From contig NZ_NFJZ01000001.1 of assembly GCF_002160135.1 (NCBI RefSeq), forward strand, positions 1 through 64,000: 64,000 nucleotides of DNA. The letters are read 5' to 3'. This document shows positions 25,624 to 36,611 of this stretch, piece after piece. Position 1 is the first letter of the stretch, and every line of letters starts with the position of its first letter. A program made the translations under genes and the position numbers. The notes under the pieces are model-generated. The model was not told where the DNA came from. It saw nothing but the letters and a program-made list of their open reading frames with translations, and did not search any database. Source of the stretch: Lachnoclostridium sp. An196 (lineage in GTDB: Bacteria; Bacillota; Clostridia; Lachnospirales; Lachnospiraceae).

Positions 25624-26403
25624 ATGAAGGATATGTCCAACTGGAGAAACGAATTTATCTTTCCGGATCTTGACAAAATTGATTTTTCCGCGGGAAGAGA
25701 GGAAGCCGAGAAGAAACTGTCTCCGGACAAGATAACCGGTTATGTGATGCAGGATGGCCTGTTTGAACGGCTGATGTCTCTGTGTCCTACAGAAGAGGGA
25801 CTTGCATGGATGATTGAGGAGCCGGAGGACGCGGCGGACTTTTTTAACGCCATGGCAGATTATAAGATCGCTATGATCCATAAGCTGATGAAAGAGTGGG
25901 TACATATCGACATGATAATCAACAGCGACGACTGGGGGACTCAGATGAGTACATTTATGTCGCCTTCAGTGTATGAGGAACTGATCCTTCCGCCCATGAA
26001 ACGGATCGGAGAAGTGGTCAAGTCTTATGGCGTATACTATGTATGCCATTCCTGCGGGAAATGCCAGGCTTTGGCTCCTTATATGGTAGATATCGGATTC
26101 CGAATGTGGGAAACACAGAACATGAATGATCATAAAGCGGTACAGAGAGCTACAGAAGGGAAATTGAATCTGCAGGTAACTTTGGATCCGTATGTGCTTC
26201 AGGATCCGGATGTGACGGAAGAACAGGTACGGAATTATGTCCGGAGCGTTATTGACCGCCTGGGAACAAACGGAGGGCTTGCGCTGGCTTTCAAAGCGCT
26301 GACTCCGATGGTATATACTTCCGTGATTGATGAAATCTATACTTACAGCCGGAAACTGTATGCCGGAAGGGAAGGTCAGCCGGCCAACCCGCAGGATCTG
26401 TAA
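25624..26403 (+). CDS. URO-D family protein (corrinoid methyltransferase type), 5'-truncated
   Basis: The 259-residue product is a second URO-D/MtaA-like barrel: INSDDWGTQMSTFMSP parallels FYHDDWGT of its neighbour, and CHSCGKCQ replaces the HHADCVC segment. The frame is open upstream to 25582, and codons from about 25600 (FPIPNTFIMKDM) still look homologous, but there is no earlier start codon and no ribosome site. About the first 80 residues of a normal member are absent. It lies head to head with the truncated minus-strand paralogue. Expression is doubtful. Confidence 0.75.
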   Translation: MKDMSNWRNEFIFPDLDKIDFSAGREEAEKKLSPDKITGYVMQDGLFERLMSLCPTEEGLAWMIEEPEDAADFFNAMADYKIAMIHKLMKEWVHIDMIINSDDWGTQMSTFMSPSVYEELILPPMKRIGEVVKSYGVYYVCHSCGKCQALAPYMVDIGFRMWETQNMNDHKAVQRATEGKLNLQVTLDPYVLQDPDVTEEQVRNYVRSVIDRLGTNGGLALAFKALTPMVYTSVIDEIYTYSRKLYAGREGQPANPQDL

Positions 26404-26428
26404 CCGGATGAAAAACAGGGGACTGCGT

Positions 26429-26887
26429 TTACAGACGCAGTCCCTTGATATCTTTGATCCTGGATAAGATTACGTTGCTGGTACATGATAGAATGCCGGG
26501 AAGATGATCCAGAGTTCCGCAGATCAGATGTTCCATTTCTTCATTAGATGCGGCAATGGCATGCACATGCAGTTTGCTTTTTCCGGTGACCCGGTAAATT
26601 TGTGTGACAGTATCATTTTGCCGGAGCGTTTCTGCTACGTCCATTAGGGCTTCGGGTTTTGTTTCAATCTCAAAATAGCAGGAGACAGCTCCGCTGATCT
26701 TCTGAGGATTAATAATTACAGTATATTCTTCAATGATTCCCCTTTTTTCCAGCGACTGCACCCTCATTTTTACAGCTACGCGGGAGATGCCGATTTTCTG
26801 CCCGATCTCTGAGTAAGACATACGAGCGTTTTCTGTCAAAAGACGGATAATTTCCTGGTCTAATTCGTCAAGTCCTTCTAAAAACAT
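26429..26887 (-). CDS. Lrp/AsnC-family transcriptional regulator
   Basis: The 152-residue protein has the N-terminal winged helix (about 8-55; LTENARMSYSEIGQKIGISR) and a C-terminal RAM/AsnC ligand-binding ferredoxin-like domain (about 70-145). Family members are feast-famine regulators that bind amino acids and form dimers or octamers. It is transcribed divergently from the MATE transporter at 27054, a common arrangement for a local regulator and its exporter target. AAGGGGAC precedes the ATG. A promoter with TATAAT lies about 40 bases upstream. Confidence 0.92.
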   Translation of the reverse strand: MFLEGLDELDQEIIRLLTENARMSYSEIGQKIGISRVAVKMRVQSLEKRGIIEEYTVIINPQKISGAVSCYFEIETKPEALMDVAETLRQNDTVTQIYRVTGKSKLHVHAIAASNEEMEHLICGTLDHLPGILSCTSNVILSRIKDIKGLRL

Positions 26888-26924
26888 AAAAAAGTCCCCT
26901 TATGTTTCTGTGTTTTTAATATTG

Positions 26925-26954
26925 ATTATATAATGTTTCTTTAATGTACGTCAA
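26925..26954 (-). promoter_or_regulatory. Promoter of the Lrp/AsnC regulator
   Basis: On the minus strand TTGACG (complement of 26949-26954) is followed after 18 bases by TATAAT (complement of 26925-26930). It lies back to back with the divergent MATE promoter; the two -35 boxes are about 19 bases apart, so one bound regulator could affect both. Confidence 0.7.
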
Positions 26955-26972
26955 GAAAACAGGCGGTTTGCA

Positions 26973-27001
26973 TTGACATTCTATATGTCTGATTCTATAA
27001 T
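26973..27001 (+). promoter_or_regulatory. Perfect-consensus sigma-A promoter of the MATE gene
   Basis: TTGACA (26973-26978) and TATAAT (26996-27001) are both full consensus and are separated by exactly 17 bases. The start site would lie about 45 bases before the ATG at 27054. So strong a core promoter implies either high constitutive expression or tight repression, plausibly by the divergent Lrp-type protein. Confidence 0.85.
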
Positions 27002-27053
27002 AAATTACGAATGTTAATTTAAAACTTACATAAAGAAAGAAAAGTGATGAGAG

Positions 27054-28403
27054 ATGGAAAATGAGCTGACACGTGGGCCGGTAATAAGTACCATGCTTCG
27101 TTTTGCAGTACCGATGATTCTGGGAGATCTTCTGCAGCAGTGCTATAATATCGCGGATACGCTGATTGTGGGAAGATATCTGGGAGAAAATGCGCTGGCA
27201 GCTGTGGGATCTGCATTTTCTTTAATGACTTTTTTGACGTCTGTGATTCTGGGACTGGCTATGGGAAGCGGCACGGTTTTTTCAATCCGTTACGGACAGA
27301 AAGACATGGTACGGCTGAAAGAGGGGATTCTGGCCGCGTTTGTTCTTTTGGGCGCAGTTACGGCGCTGCTTAATGTGCTGGTATTTGCCGGACTTGACGG
27401 AATTATCTGGTTCCTGCGCACGCCCGAGGAATTAAAAGAGATAATGAAAGACTATCTGATAGTGATTTTTGCCGGTCTTGTGGGAATTTTTCTTTATAAT
27501 TTCTTTGCATCGCTGCTGCGTTCTTTGGGCAATTCTGTGGTGCCTCTGGCATTTTTGGCGGTGTCTGCACTCTTGAATATAGGTTTGGATCTATGGTTTG
27601 TGGCGGGAATAAATCGCGGTGTGGCCGGGGCCGCGGAGGCAACAGTAATATCCCAGTATGTATCCGGAATCGGGATCGCTGTTTATACGTATATGAAATT
27701 TCCCGAACTTTTTCACCGTGACGGAAAGATCTGTCTGCGCAGAGAACGGATTCTGGAAATCACTAACTTTTCTGCGTTGACCTGCATGCAGCAGTCCATC
27801 ATGAATTTTGGCATTCTGGCAGTTCAGGGGCTGGTCAACAGTTTCGGAACGACGATCATGGCGGCATTTGCGGCTGCAGTGAAAATTGATGCGTTTGCAT
27901 ATCTTCCGGTACAGGATTTTGGAAACGCTTTTTCTATTTTTATAGCTCAGAATTATGGAGCGGGAGAAAAGAAGCGTATTCACAGAGGAATGCGTGCAGC
28001 GGTGTTGATTTCGGTATCGTTTGGTTTGCTTATTTCGCTTTGTGTTTTCGTTTTTGCCGTGCCGCTGATGAGCATGTTCATTGACGCCGGGGAGACGGCA
28101 GTAATTTCGGAAGGTGTGAGATATCTGAGGATAGAGGGAATATTTTATTTTATGATTGGAATATTGTTCCTTCTCTATGGATTATACCGGGCGCTGGGGA
28201 GACCGGGCATGTCTGTTGTGCTTACTTTAGTGTCTTTGGGAACCCGTGTGGCACTGGCTTATTCGCTCTCTGCGATCCCCGCACTGGGAGTCGTGGGAAT
28301 CTGGTGGTCCGTACCTGTTGGATGGTTTCTGGCAGACGCGCTGGGAATAGGGTATCTGGCAGTAAAAAGAAAAAGGATTTTTGACGCAATACAGACTGTA
28401 TAA
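27054..28403 (+). CDS. MATE-family efflux transporter
   Basis: The 449-residue membrane protein has about 12 helices in two homologous halves, with PMILGDLLQQCYNIADTLIV at residues 19-38 typical of the DinF/NorM-like MATE branch of Firmicutes. It would export drugs, oxidants or metabolites by ion antiport. It is clearly distinct from the MATE gene at 6987. It is a single-gene unit between a consensus promoter and a terminator, divergent from an Lrp-type regulator. The ribosome site is weak (GATGAGAG). The substrate is unknown. Confidence 0.9.
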   Translation: MENELTRGPVISTMLRFAVPMILGDLLQQCYNIADTLIVGRYLGENALAAVGSAFSLMTFLTSVILGLAMGSGTVFSIRYGQKDMVRLKEGILAAFVLLGAVTALLNVLVFAGLDGIIWFLRTPEELKEIMKDYLIVIFAGLVGIFLYNFFASLLRSLGNSVVPLAFLAVSALLNIGLDLWFVAGINRGVAGAAEATVISQYVSGIGIAVYTYMKFPELFHRDGKICLRRERILEITNFSALTCMQQSIMNFGILAVQGLVNSFGTTIMAAFAAAVKIDAFAYLPVQDFGNAFSIFIAQNYGAGEKKRIHRGMRAAVLISVSFGLLISLCVFVFAVPLMSMFIDAGETAVISEGVRYLRIEGIFYFMIGILFLLYGLYRALGRPGMSVVLTLVSLGTRVALAYSLSAIPALGVVGIWWSVPVGWFLADALGIGYLAVKRKRIFDAIQTV

Positions 28404-28422
28404 AAATATAATTTATGAGAAA

Positions 28423-28475
28423 AAGTATAGTCGCGGAAAGAACAGATGTTCTGAAACGTGGCTATACTTTTTTAT
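28423..28475 (+). terminator. Terminator of the MATE gene
   Basis: AAGTATAG (28423-28430) pairs with CTATACTT (28462-28469) around a long loop, followed by a T run. The loop contains a GAAC-N4-GTTC motif, described separately. Confidence 0.65.
28440..28451. promoter_or_regulatory. Candidate LexA (SOS) box upstream of uvrB
   Basis: GAACAGATGTTC fits the Gram-positive LexA operator core GAAC-N4-GTTC. It lies 34 bases before an extended -10 (TGTTATAAT, TATAAT at 28486-28491) and about 170 bases before uvrB, which is a known SOS gene in Bacillus. The same bases form part of the loop of the MATE terminator, so chance cannot be excluded. Confidence 0.45.
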
Positions 28476-28620
28476 TTTTCCGTGTTATAATTTGCCTGAT
28501 TAACTGTATTGTCATCCGACAGTTAAATAAATATATAAACAAAAAAGAATAGGAAACAAATAGATAGTAAATATATGGTTGATGATAGATGTATCAAAAA
28601 TCACAAAGGAGAGATTTGCT

Positions 28621-30609
<1,989 letters not shown>

Positions 30610-30621
30610 AGGAGAAGATAA

Positions 30622-33480
30622 ATGGCAGAACAGAAAAAAGAATATATCCGGATACGCGGAGCCAATGAACATAATCTGAAACATATCGATGTGAATATCC
30701 CAAGAAATGAGCTGGTCGTACTGACCGGACTGAGCGGATCAGGGAAATCTTCCCTGGCCTTTGATACGATATACGCGGAGGGACAGAGACGCTACATGGA
30801 ATCTCTGTCTTCTTACGCGCGTCAGTTTCTGGGACAGATGGAGAAACCGGATGTAGAAAGCATTGACGGTTTGTCTCCGGCCATTTCCATAGATCAGAAA
30901 TCCACGAACCGCAATCCCAGGTCTACGGTGGGAACCGTGACGGAGATCTACGACTATTTTCGTCTGCTGTATGCCCGGATAGGAACGCCTCACTGCCCGA
31001 AATGCGGACGTGAGATTAAGAAGCAGAGCGTGGACCAGATGGTGGATCAGATCATGTCGATGCCGGAGAGAACGAGGATACAGCTGCTTGCGCCGGTGGT
31101 AAAAGGCCGGAAGGGCGAGCATGTAAAACTTCTGGAAAAGATGCGGCGCAGCGGCTTTGTCCGTGTAAAGATCGACGGAAATCTGTATGATTTGTCGGAA
31201 GAGATCAGACTGGAAAAAAATAATAAGCACCTGATAGAAGTGGTGGTGGACCGCCTGGTGGTCAAACCGGGGATTGAAAAGCGCCTGACGGATTCTATCG
31301 AGACGGTGCTCAGCCTGTCGGAAGGCTTGCTGGTCGTGGAAGAAGCAGACAGCGGAGAGATACAGACATTCAGTTCCAGCTATGCGTGTCCTGATTGCGG
31401 AATCAGTGTGGAAGAAGTGGAACCCCGCAGCTTCTCTTTCAACAATCCGTTTGGAGCATGCCCGGAGTGCTCAGGACTGGGATACAAGATGGAGTTTGAC
31501 GAGGACCTGATGATCCCCGACAAATCGCTGAGCATTGCGGAGGGCGCGATCCAGGTGCTGGGATGGCAGTCCTGTACGGATCCGTCCAGTTATACTTTTG
31601 CGATTCTGAAGGCATTGTCGGAAACGTACGGATTTGATCTGAACACTCCGTACCAGGAACTTCCGGAAAAAGTCCGGCACATGCTGATCTACGGCACGGA
31701 CGGCAGGCAGGTAAAAGTACATTATAAGGGACAGCGGGGAGAAGGCTTTTATGACGTGGCGTTCGAAGGCCTGATCAAGAATTCGGAACGGAGATACCGG
31801 GAAACGGGATCTGATACCATGAAACAGGAGTATGAGAGCTTTATGAGGATTACTCCGTGCCGCGCCTGCCGCGGTCAGCGTCTGAAACCCAGTTCGCTGG
31901 CGGTGACGGTGTGCGGAAAAAATATTTATGAAGTAACAAATCAATCGGTGCAGGATCTGCAGAGATTTCTGGAACAGATGACGCTGACCAGGCAGCAGGA
32001 GCTGATCGGAGGACAGATTTTGAAAGAAATCCGTGCGAGGATCCGCTTTTTGATGGATGTAGGGCTGGACTACCTGTCGCTGACCCGCGCTACGGGGACA
32101 TTGTCGGGCGGAGAAGCTCAGCGTATTCGGCTGGCTACGCAGATCGGATCCGGCCTGGTGGGCGTGGCCTATATTCTGGACGAGCCCAGCATCGGCCTGC
32201 ATCAAAGAGACAATGATAAGCTTCTGAATACGCTTTGCCACTTGCGCGATCTTGGAAACAGCGTGATTGTTGTGGAGCACGATGAAGATACGATGCTTGC
32301 GGCAGACTATATTGTGGATATCGGACCGGGGGCAGGCGAGCATGGAGGAGAAGTAGTGGCAACAGGAACCGCACGGGAACTGATGGAGAACCCGGCGTCG
32401 GTTACAGGAGCGTATTTGAGCGGCCGCCTCTGCATTCCCGTGCCGGAAATAAGGAGGACGCCCGTCGGCTGGCTGACGGTTCACGGAGCTGCGGAAAATA
32501 ATCTTAAAAATATTGACGTAAAATTTCCGTTGGGAGTATTTACCTGCGTGACAGGAGTGTCCGGTTCAGGCAAAAGCTCGCTGGTAAATGAGATTTTGTA
32601 TAAGAGCCTGGCGAAAAACCTGAATCATGCGAGGACAATTCCCGGAAAACATAAAGGCATTGAGGGAATGGAATGCCTGGATAAAGTGATCTGTATCGAT
32701 CAGTCTCCGATTGGCCGGACTCCTCGTTCCAACCCGGCAACATATACAGGGGTGTTCGACATGATCCGCGACTTATTTGCGTCCACTGCAGACGCGAAAG
32801 CGCGGGGATACAAAAAAGGCAGGTTCAGCTTTAATGTAAAAGGCGGCCGGTGCGAGGCCTGCGCAGGAGACGGCATCCTGAAAATTGAGATGCATTTTCT
32901 GCCGGATGTATATGTGCCCTGCGAAGTTTGCCAGGGAAAACGGTATAATCGGGAAACTCTGGAAGTAAAATATAAAGGCAAGAGTATTTACGACGTGCTG
33001 GATATGACGGTGGAGGAAGCGCTGACATTCTTTGAGAATGTGCCGTTTGTACGCAGAAAAATCGAGACGCTGTACGACGTGGGGCTTTCTTATATTAAAC
33101 TGGGGCAGCCGTCTACGACGCTGTCCGGAGGAGAAGCGCAGAGGATCAAGCTGGCTACGGAACTGAGCCGCCGCAGTACCGGCAAGACGGCATATATTCT
33201 GGATGAGCCTACCACGGGACTTCATTTTGCCGATGTACACAAGCTGACAGAGATTCTTCAGAGACTGGCTCAGGGCGGCAACACCGTGATTGTCATTGAA
33301 CACAATCTGGACGTAATCAAGACTGCCGATTATATCATCGACATGGGACCGGAAGGCGGAGACGGCGGCGGTACGGTGGTTGCGCAGGGGACTCCGGAGG
33401 AAGTGGCGGAAAATCCGTCGTCCTATACGGGTTATTATGTGAAAAAGTATTTGCAAAAAGGCGGAACTGTTGTATCATAA
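30622..33480 (+). CDS. uvrA: Excinuclease ABC subunit A
   Basis: The 952-residue tandem ABC ATPase finds DNA damage and loads UvrB. It has two P-loops (GLSGSGKSS near residue 35 and GVSGSGKSS near 645), two signature stretches (LSGGEAQRI, twice) and zinc-finger cysteines (CPKCG and CPDCG in the first half; CEACAGDG and CEVCQGKRY in the second). Length and motif order are normal for the family. It is co-transcribed with uvrB, and murB follows after 47 bases. AAAGGAGAAG precedes the ATG. Confidence 0.98.
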   Translation: MAEQKKEYIRIRGANEHNLKHIDVNIPRNELVVLTGLSGSGKSSLAFDTIYAEGQRRYMESLSSYARQFLGQMEKPDVESIDGLSPAISIDQKSTNRNPRSTVGTVTEIYDYFRLLYARIGTPHCPKCGREIKKQSVDQMVDQIMSMPERTRIQLLAPVVKGRKGEHVKLLEKMRRSGFVRVKIDGNLYDLSEEIRLEKNNKHLIEVVVDRLVVKPGIEKRLTDSIETVLSLSEGLLVVEEADSGEIQTFSSSYACPDCGISVEEVEPRSFSFNNPFGACPECSGLGYKMEFDEDLMIPDKSLSIAEGAIQVLGWQSCTDPSSYTFAILKALSETYGFDLNTPYQELPEKVRHMLIYGTDGRQVKVHYKGQRGEGFYDVAFEGLIKNSERRYRETGSDTMKQEYESFMRITPCRACRGQRLKPSSLAVTVCGKNIYEVTNQSVQDLQRFLEQMTLTRQQELIGGQILKEIRARIRFLMDVGLDYLSLTRATGTLSGGEAQRIRLATQIGSGLVGVAYILDEPSIGLHQRDNDKLLNTLCHLRDLGNSVIVVEHDEDTMLAADYIVDIGPGAGEHGGEVVATGTARELMENPASVTGAYLSGRLCIPVPEIRRTPVGWLTVHGAAENNLKNIDVKFPLGVFTCVTGVSGSGKSSLVNEILYKSLAKNLNHARTIPGKHKGIEGMECLDKVICIDQSPIGRTPRSNPATYTGVFDMIRDLFASTADAKARGYKKGRFSFNVKGGRCEACAGDGILKIEMHFLPDVYVPCEVCQGKRYNRETLEVKYKGKSIYDVLDMTVEEALTFFENVPFVRRKIETLYDVGLSYIKLGQPSTTLSGGEAQRIKLATELSRRSTGKTAYILDEPTTGLHFADVHKLTEILQRLAQGGNTVIVIEHNLDVIKTADYIIDMGPEGGDGGGTVVAQGTPEEVAENPSSYTGYYVKKYLQKGGTVVS

Positions 33481-33527
33481 GGGAAAACAGCGCCCGGAAG
33501 ACGGGCATAGACAGTGAGGAATGGATA

Positions 33528-34427
33528 ATGCTGGAAAAGTTGCAGAGACTGGCCGGTACGGAGCATGTGTATGCGGATGAACCCATGAAAAATCATACGA
33601 CTTTTCGCGTAGGGGGCATTGCCCGATGGTTTGTGGAGCCGCAGTCAGCAGAGGACTTGTGGAATGTGATGAAAGTCTGCCGGGAAGAAGGGGTTCCCTG
33701 CTATGTGGTGGGAAACGGCAGTAATCTGCTGGTAAGCGACGAAGGATATGACGGAGTTATTCTGCATCTGTTCAGGAATATGTCCGGGGTGGAAGTGCGC
33801 GGCACAGAGATTACGCTGCAGGCGGGAGCGCTTTTGATACGCGCTTCTCATATCGCCATGAGAGAAGGCCTGACGGGACTGGAGTTCGCTTCCGGGATTC
33901 CGGGAACTGTGGGTGGGGCAGTGGTCATGAATGCGGGCGCTTACGGCGGAGAGATGAGGGACGTGGTGAAAAGCGTCCGGGTGTTGGCTCCGGATGGCGG
34001 CAGAAAAGAATATGTAAGAGAAGAACTGCGATTCGGATATCGCAGAAGCCGGATTGCGGAAGAAGGGGGCATTGTGCTGGAAGTGACTCTGCAGTTGGAG
34101 CAGGGGGATCCGGAGCAGATCCGTGCTCAGATGGAGGACCTGCGGGTGAAGCGAATGGAGAAGCAGCCGCTGGAATACGGGAGCGCCGGGAGCACGTTTA
34201 AGAGACCGGAAGGCCATTTCGCGGGAAAACTGATCGAGGATGCGGGTCTTAGGGGCTTCCGGATCGGTGACGCGCAGGTGTCGGAGAAACATTGCGGATT
34301 TATCATTAACCGCGGAAATGCTACGGCTTCGCAGATCGCCGAACTGATCGGAGAAGTCCGGGAGCGTGTTCTGGCTTATTCAGGCATTCTTCTGGAGCCG
34401 GAGGTAAAATTTTTAGGAAACTTTTAG
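33528..34427 (+). CDS. murB: UDP-N-acetylenolpyruvoylglucosamine reductase
   Basis: This 299-residue cytoplasmic flavoenzyme reduces UDP-GlcNAc-enolpyruvate to UDP-MurNAc with NADPH in peptidoglycan precursor synthesis. It shows the FAD-binding part YVVGNGSNLLVSDEG, GIPGTVGGAVVMNAGAYGGE, and the active-site segment GSAGSTFKRP, whose Ser is the catalytic acid. Length fits the type II MurB of Firmicutes. It heads the murB-rapZ-whiA-HPr-like block commonly kept together in Clostridia. Confidence 0.96.
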   Translation: MLEKLQRLAGTEHVYADEPMKNHTTFRVGGIARWFVEPQSAEDLWNVMKVCREEGVPCYVVGNGSNLLVSDEGYDGVILHLFRNMSGVEVRGTEITLQAGALLIRASHIAMREGLTGLEFASGIPGTVGGAVVMNAGAYGGEMRDVVKSVRVLAPDGGRKEYVREELRFGYRRSRIAEEGGIVLEVTLQLEQGDPEQIRAQMEDLRVKRMEKQPLEYGSAGSTFKRPEGHFAGKLIEDAGLRGFRIGDAQVSEKHCGFIINRGNATASQIAELIGEVRERVLAYSGILLEPEVKFLGNF

Positions 34428-34448
34428 GACAAAGACGAGGAGAAAAGT

Positions 34449-35324
34449 ATGAGACTGGTGATCGTGACCGGTATGTCCGGAGCAGGAAGAACAACGGCGC
34501 TGAAGATGCTGGAAGACGCAGGATATTTTTGCGTCGATAACCTTCCGGTGCCGTTCATAGAAAAATTCGCAGAGCTGACCGCTTCAGGCAACAGCGAGAT
34601 CACGAAAGTGGCTATCGGAGTGGATGTCCGCAGCGGAAAATCTTTAAGCGAGCTGGAGGAAATCCTGGAGAGGATGACCCTGCACGGGCTGAACTATGAG
34701 ATCCTTTTTCTGGACGCTTCCGACGAGGTCCTTGTAAAGCGTTATAAGGAGACCAGAAGGATGCATCCGCTGGCGGCGTCAGGGAGAATCGAAGACGGAA
34801 TTGTCCGGGAGCGTGAACGTCTGGTGTTTTTAAAAAAACACGCTGACTATATTATCGATACCAGCAAATTATTGACGAGGGAACTGAAGCAGGAACTGGA
34901 TAAAATTTTTGTTCAGAACCGCGCGTTTAAAAATCTGATGATTACGGTCCTGTCTTTCGGATTTAAGTACGGGATTCCCAGCGACGCGGATCTGGTCTTT
35001 GACGTGCGTTTTCTTCCGAATCCTTATTATTACGAAGATCTGAGGAAACTGACCGGTAATGACCAGAAGATCCAGGATTTTGTCATGGGCTATGATATGG
35101 CGCATGTTTTCCTGGACAAGCTGGAAGATATGATTCGTTTTCTTATTCCCAATTATGTATTGGAAGGAAAAAACCAGCTGGTGATTGCCGTGGGATGTAC
35201 AGGCGGCAAGCACCGTTCCGTGACGCTGGCCAATAAGCTGTATGAAAGGCTGAAAAAACAGAGCGATTACGGCGTGAAACTGGAACACCGGGATATCGGC
35301 AAAGATGCGGCCGTTGGTAAATAG
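34449..35324 (+). CDS. rapZ: RapZ/YvcJ-family nucleotide-binding protein
   Basis: The 291-residue P-loop protein belongs to the RapZ (YvcJ) family. The E. coli member is an RNase adaptor controlling glmS mRNA through small RNAs; the Bacillus member is a GTP/ATP-binding protein with a role in competence. The N-terminal P-loop reads GMSGAGRT, with Arg where the family normally has Lys. The rest is intact, including DNLPVPFIEKFAEL and the C-terminal GCTGGKHRSV segment. It lies between murB and whiA as in Bacillus yvcJ, but no yvcK gene is present here. Confidence 0.94.
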   Translation: MRLVIVTGMSGAGRTTALKMLEDAGYFCVDNLPVPFIEKFAELTASGNSEITKVAIGVDVRSGKSLSELEEILERMTLHGLNYEILFLDASDEVLVKRYKETRRMHPLAASGRIEDGIVRERERLVFLKKHADYIIDTSKLLTRELKQELDKIFVQNRAFKNLMITVLSFGFKYGIPSDADLVFDVRFLPNPYYYEDLRKLTGNDQKIQDFVMGYDMAHVFLDKLEDMIRFLIPNYVLEGKNQLVIAVGCTGGKHRSVTLANKLYERLKKQSDYGVKLEHRDIGKDAAVGK

Positions 35325-35336
35325 ACGGAGGGGAAT

Positions 35337-36293
35337 ATGTCATTTTCCGGAGAAATCAAAGAAGAGTTATCCAGACAAAGCTCATCCGGCCGCCACTGCC
35401 GGGTGGCGGAGACTGCCGCGATTCTGAGTCTTTGCGGAAAGGTTCTGATCACGGAAAGTAATCAATATTGTGTTAAAATACAGACGGAAAATCTTCCCGT
35501 TGCCAGAAAGTACTTTACTTTATTGAAAAAAACATTTAATATTAGATCTGAAGTGTCAGTCCGGAAGAACAGGGAGGCGCACAGCTACTCGGTGGTGGTG
35601 CGTAAAAATAATGAAGCAGCCAGACTGCTTCGGGAAGTGTGCCTGTTGGACGGGGACGGAGACATTCATGAATGCATGTCGCTGGTACATAATCGAATCC
35701 TGAAACAGAACTGCTGCAGGCGTGCTTTTATACGGGGAGCGTTCCTGGCGGCGGGGTCGGTCAGTGATCCGGAGAAGTCCTATCATTTCGAAATTGTCTG
35801 TGCTTTTCCGGAGAAAGCGGAGCAGCTGAGGGAGATCCTGCATCAGTATGAGATCGATGCAAAGATTGTGCTCCGAAAGAAACACTATGTAGTCTATGTG
35901 AAAGAGGGTTCACAGATAGTGGAACTTCTTGGTCTCATGGGCGCTCATGTATCACTCATGCAGTTGGAAAATGTGCGGATTGTGAAGGAAATGCGCAATT
36001 CAGTAAACCGGAAGGTGAACTGTGAGACGGCAAACCTGAATAAAACTGTATCCGCAGCGGTCCGGCAGGTAGAGGACATCCGATATATAGAATCTGTTCT
36101 GGGACTGCATAAACTTCCTGAAAACCTGGAGGAAATCGCCAGGGCCAGGATCGGGCATCCGGAAGCCAGTCTAAAAGAGCTGGGAGAGATGCTTTCCCCG
36201 CCGGTGGGAAAATCCGGAGTAAACCATCGCCTGCGTAAGTTGAGTCTTATGGCAGAGCAGTTGCGAGAGGGTAAGGAGGAGTCATATGATTAA
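35337..36293 (+). CDS. whiA: DNA-binding protein WhiA
   Basis: The 318-residue regulator has an N-terminal LAGLIDADG homing-endonuclease-like fold, including AFIRGAFLAAGSVSDPEKSY with no nuclease function expected, and a C-terminal helix-turn-helix (about 250-310; GEMLSPPVGKSGVNHRLRKL). WhiA acts in cell division and chromosome segregation in Bacillus and in sporulation in Streptomyces. GGAGGGG precedes the ATG. Its 3' end overlaps the start of the HPr-like gene by eight bases, so the two are translationally coupled. Confidence 0.96.
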   Translation: MSFSGEIKEELSRQSSSGRHCRVAETAAILSLCGKVLITESNQYCVKIQTENLPVARKYFTLLKKTFNIRSEVSVRKNREAHSYSVVVRKNNEAARLLREVCLLDGDGDIHECMSLVHNRILKQNCCRRAFIRGAFLAAGSVSDPEKSYHFEIVCAFPEKAEQLREILHQYEIDAKIVLRKKHYVVYVKEGSQIVELLGLMGAHVSLMQLENVRIVKEMRNSVNRKVNCETANLNKTVSAAVRQVEDIRYIESVLGLHKLPENLEEIARARIGHPEASLKELGEMLSPPVGKSGVNHRLRKLSLMAEQLREGKEESYD

Positions 36294-36543
36294 GAAACCA
36301 ATCACTATTCAGATCGCGTCTGGACTGGAAGCCCGGCCGGTGGCTTTGCTGGTTCAGGTGGCAAGCCAGTATGAAAGCAAAATCTATGTAGAAGACGGAT
36401 CCAGGAAGGTCAATGCCAAGAGTATTATGGGTATGATGTCGCTGGGGCTGTCCACGGGTGAATCCATTGTTGTATCTGCAGAGGGAAGCGACGAGCAGGC
36501 GGCCATTGAAAATATTGAAAGATATTTGAGCAGTGACAATTAA
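36286..36543 (+). CDS. HPr-like protein with Glu15 instead of the active-site His (Crh-like)
   Basis: The 85-residue protein has the HPr fold. Position 15, the His phosphorylated by enzyme I in true HPr, is Glu (GLEARPVALL; codon GAA). Ser46, the HPr-kinase target, is kept in NAKSIMGMMSL at the exact position. This matches Crh of Bacillus, which has Gln15, keeps Ser46, cannot carry phosphate in sugar transport, and acts as a catabolite-repression cofactor with CcpA. Crh is also encoded next to whiA in Bacillus. A regulatory rather than PTS role is therefore expected. AAGGAGGAG precedes the ATG. Confidence 0.92.
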   Translation: MIKKPITIQIASGLEARPVALLVQVASQYESKIYVEDGSRKVNAKSIMGMMSLGLSTGESIVVSAEGSDEQAAIENIERYLSSDN

Positions 36544-36557
36544 TTAAGAGTAGATAA

Positions 36558-36582
36558 ACGAGGGCCTTCGGACCCTCGTTTT
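36558..36582 (+). terminator. Weak terminator after the HPr-like gene
   Basis: ACGAGGGCC and GACCCTCGT pair around a TTCG tetraloop with one C-A mismatch, followed by TTTT. It would close the uvrB to HPr-like run, although the short U tract suggests partial read-through into the methyltransferase gene. Confidence 0.55.
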
Positions 36583-36611
36583 ATGTCATGACCGGAAAAG
36601 GAGAGGAGACT

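Noticed and set aside
24770-26403. Haem-biosynthetic uroporphyrinogen decarboxylase (hemE)
   Set aside because: The sequence features fit the MtaA-like methyltransferase branch of the superfamily, both copies are truncated, and no haem genes are nearby.
31471-32484. Minus-strand open frame of 337 codons inside uvrA
   Set aside because: UvrA is full length and conserved on the plus strand; the antisense product has no recognisable features.
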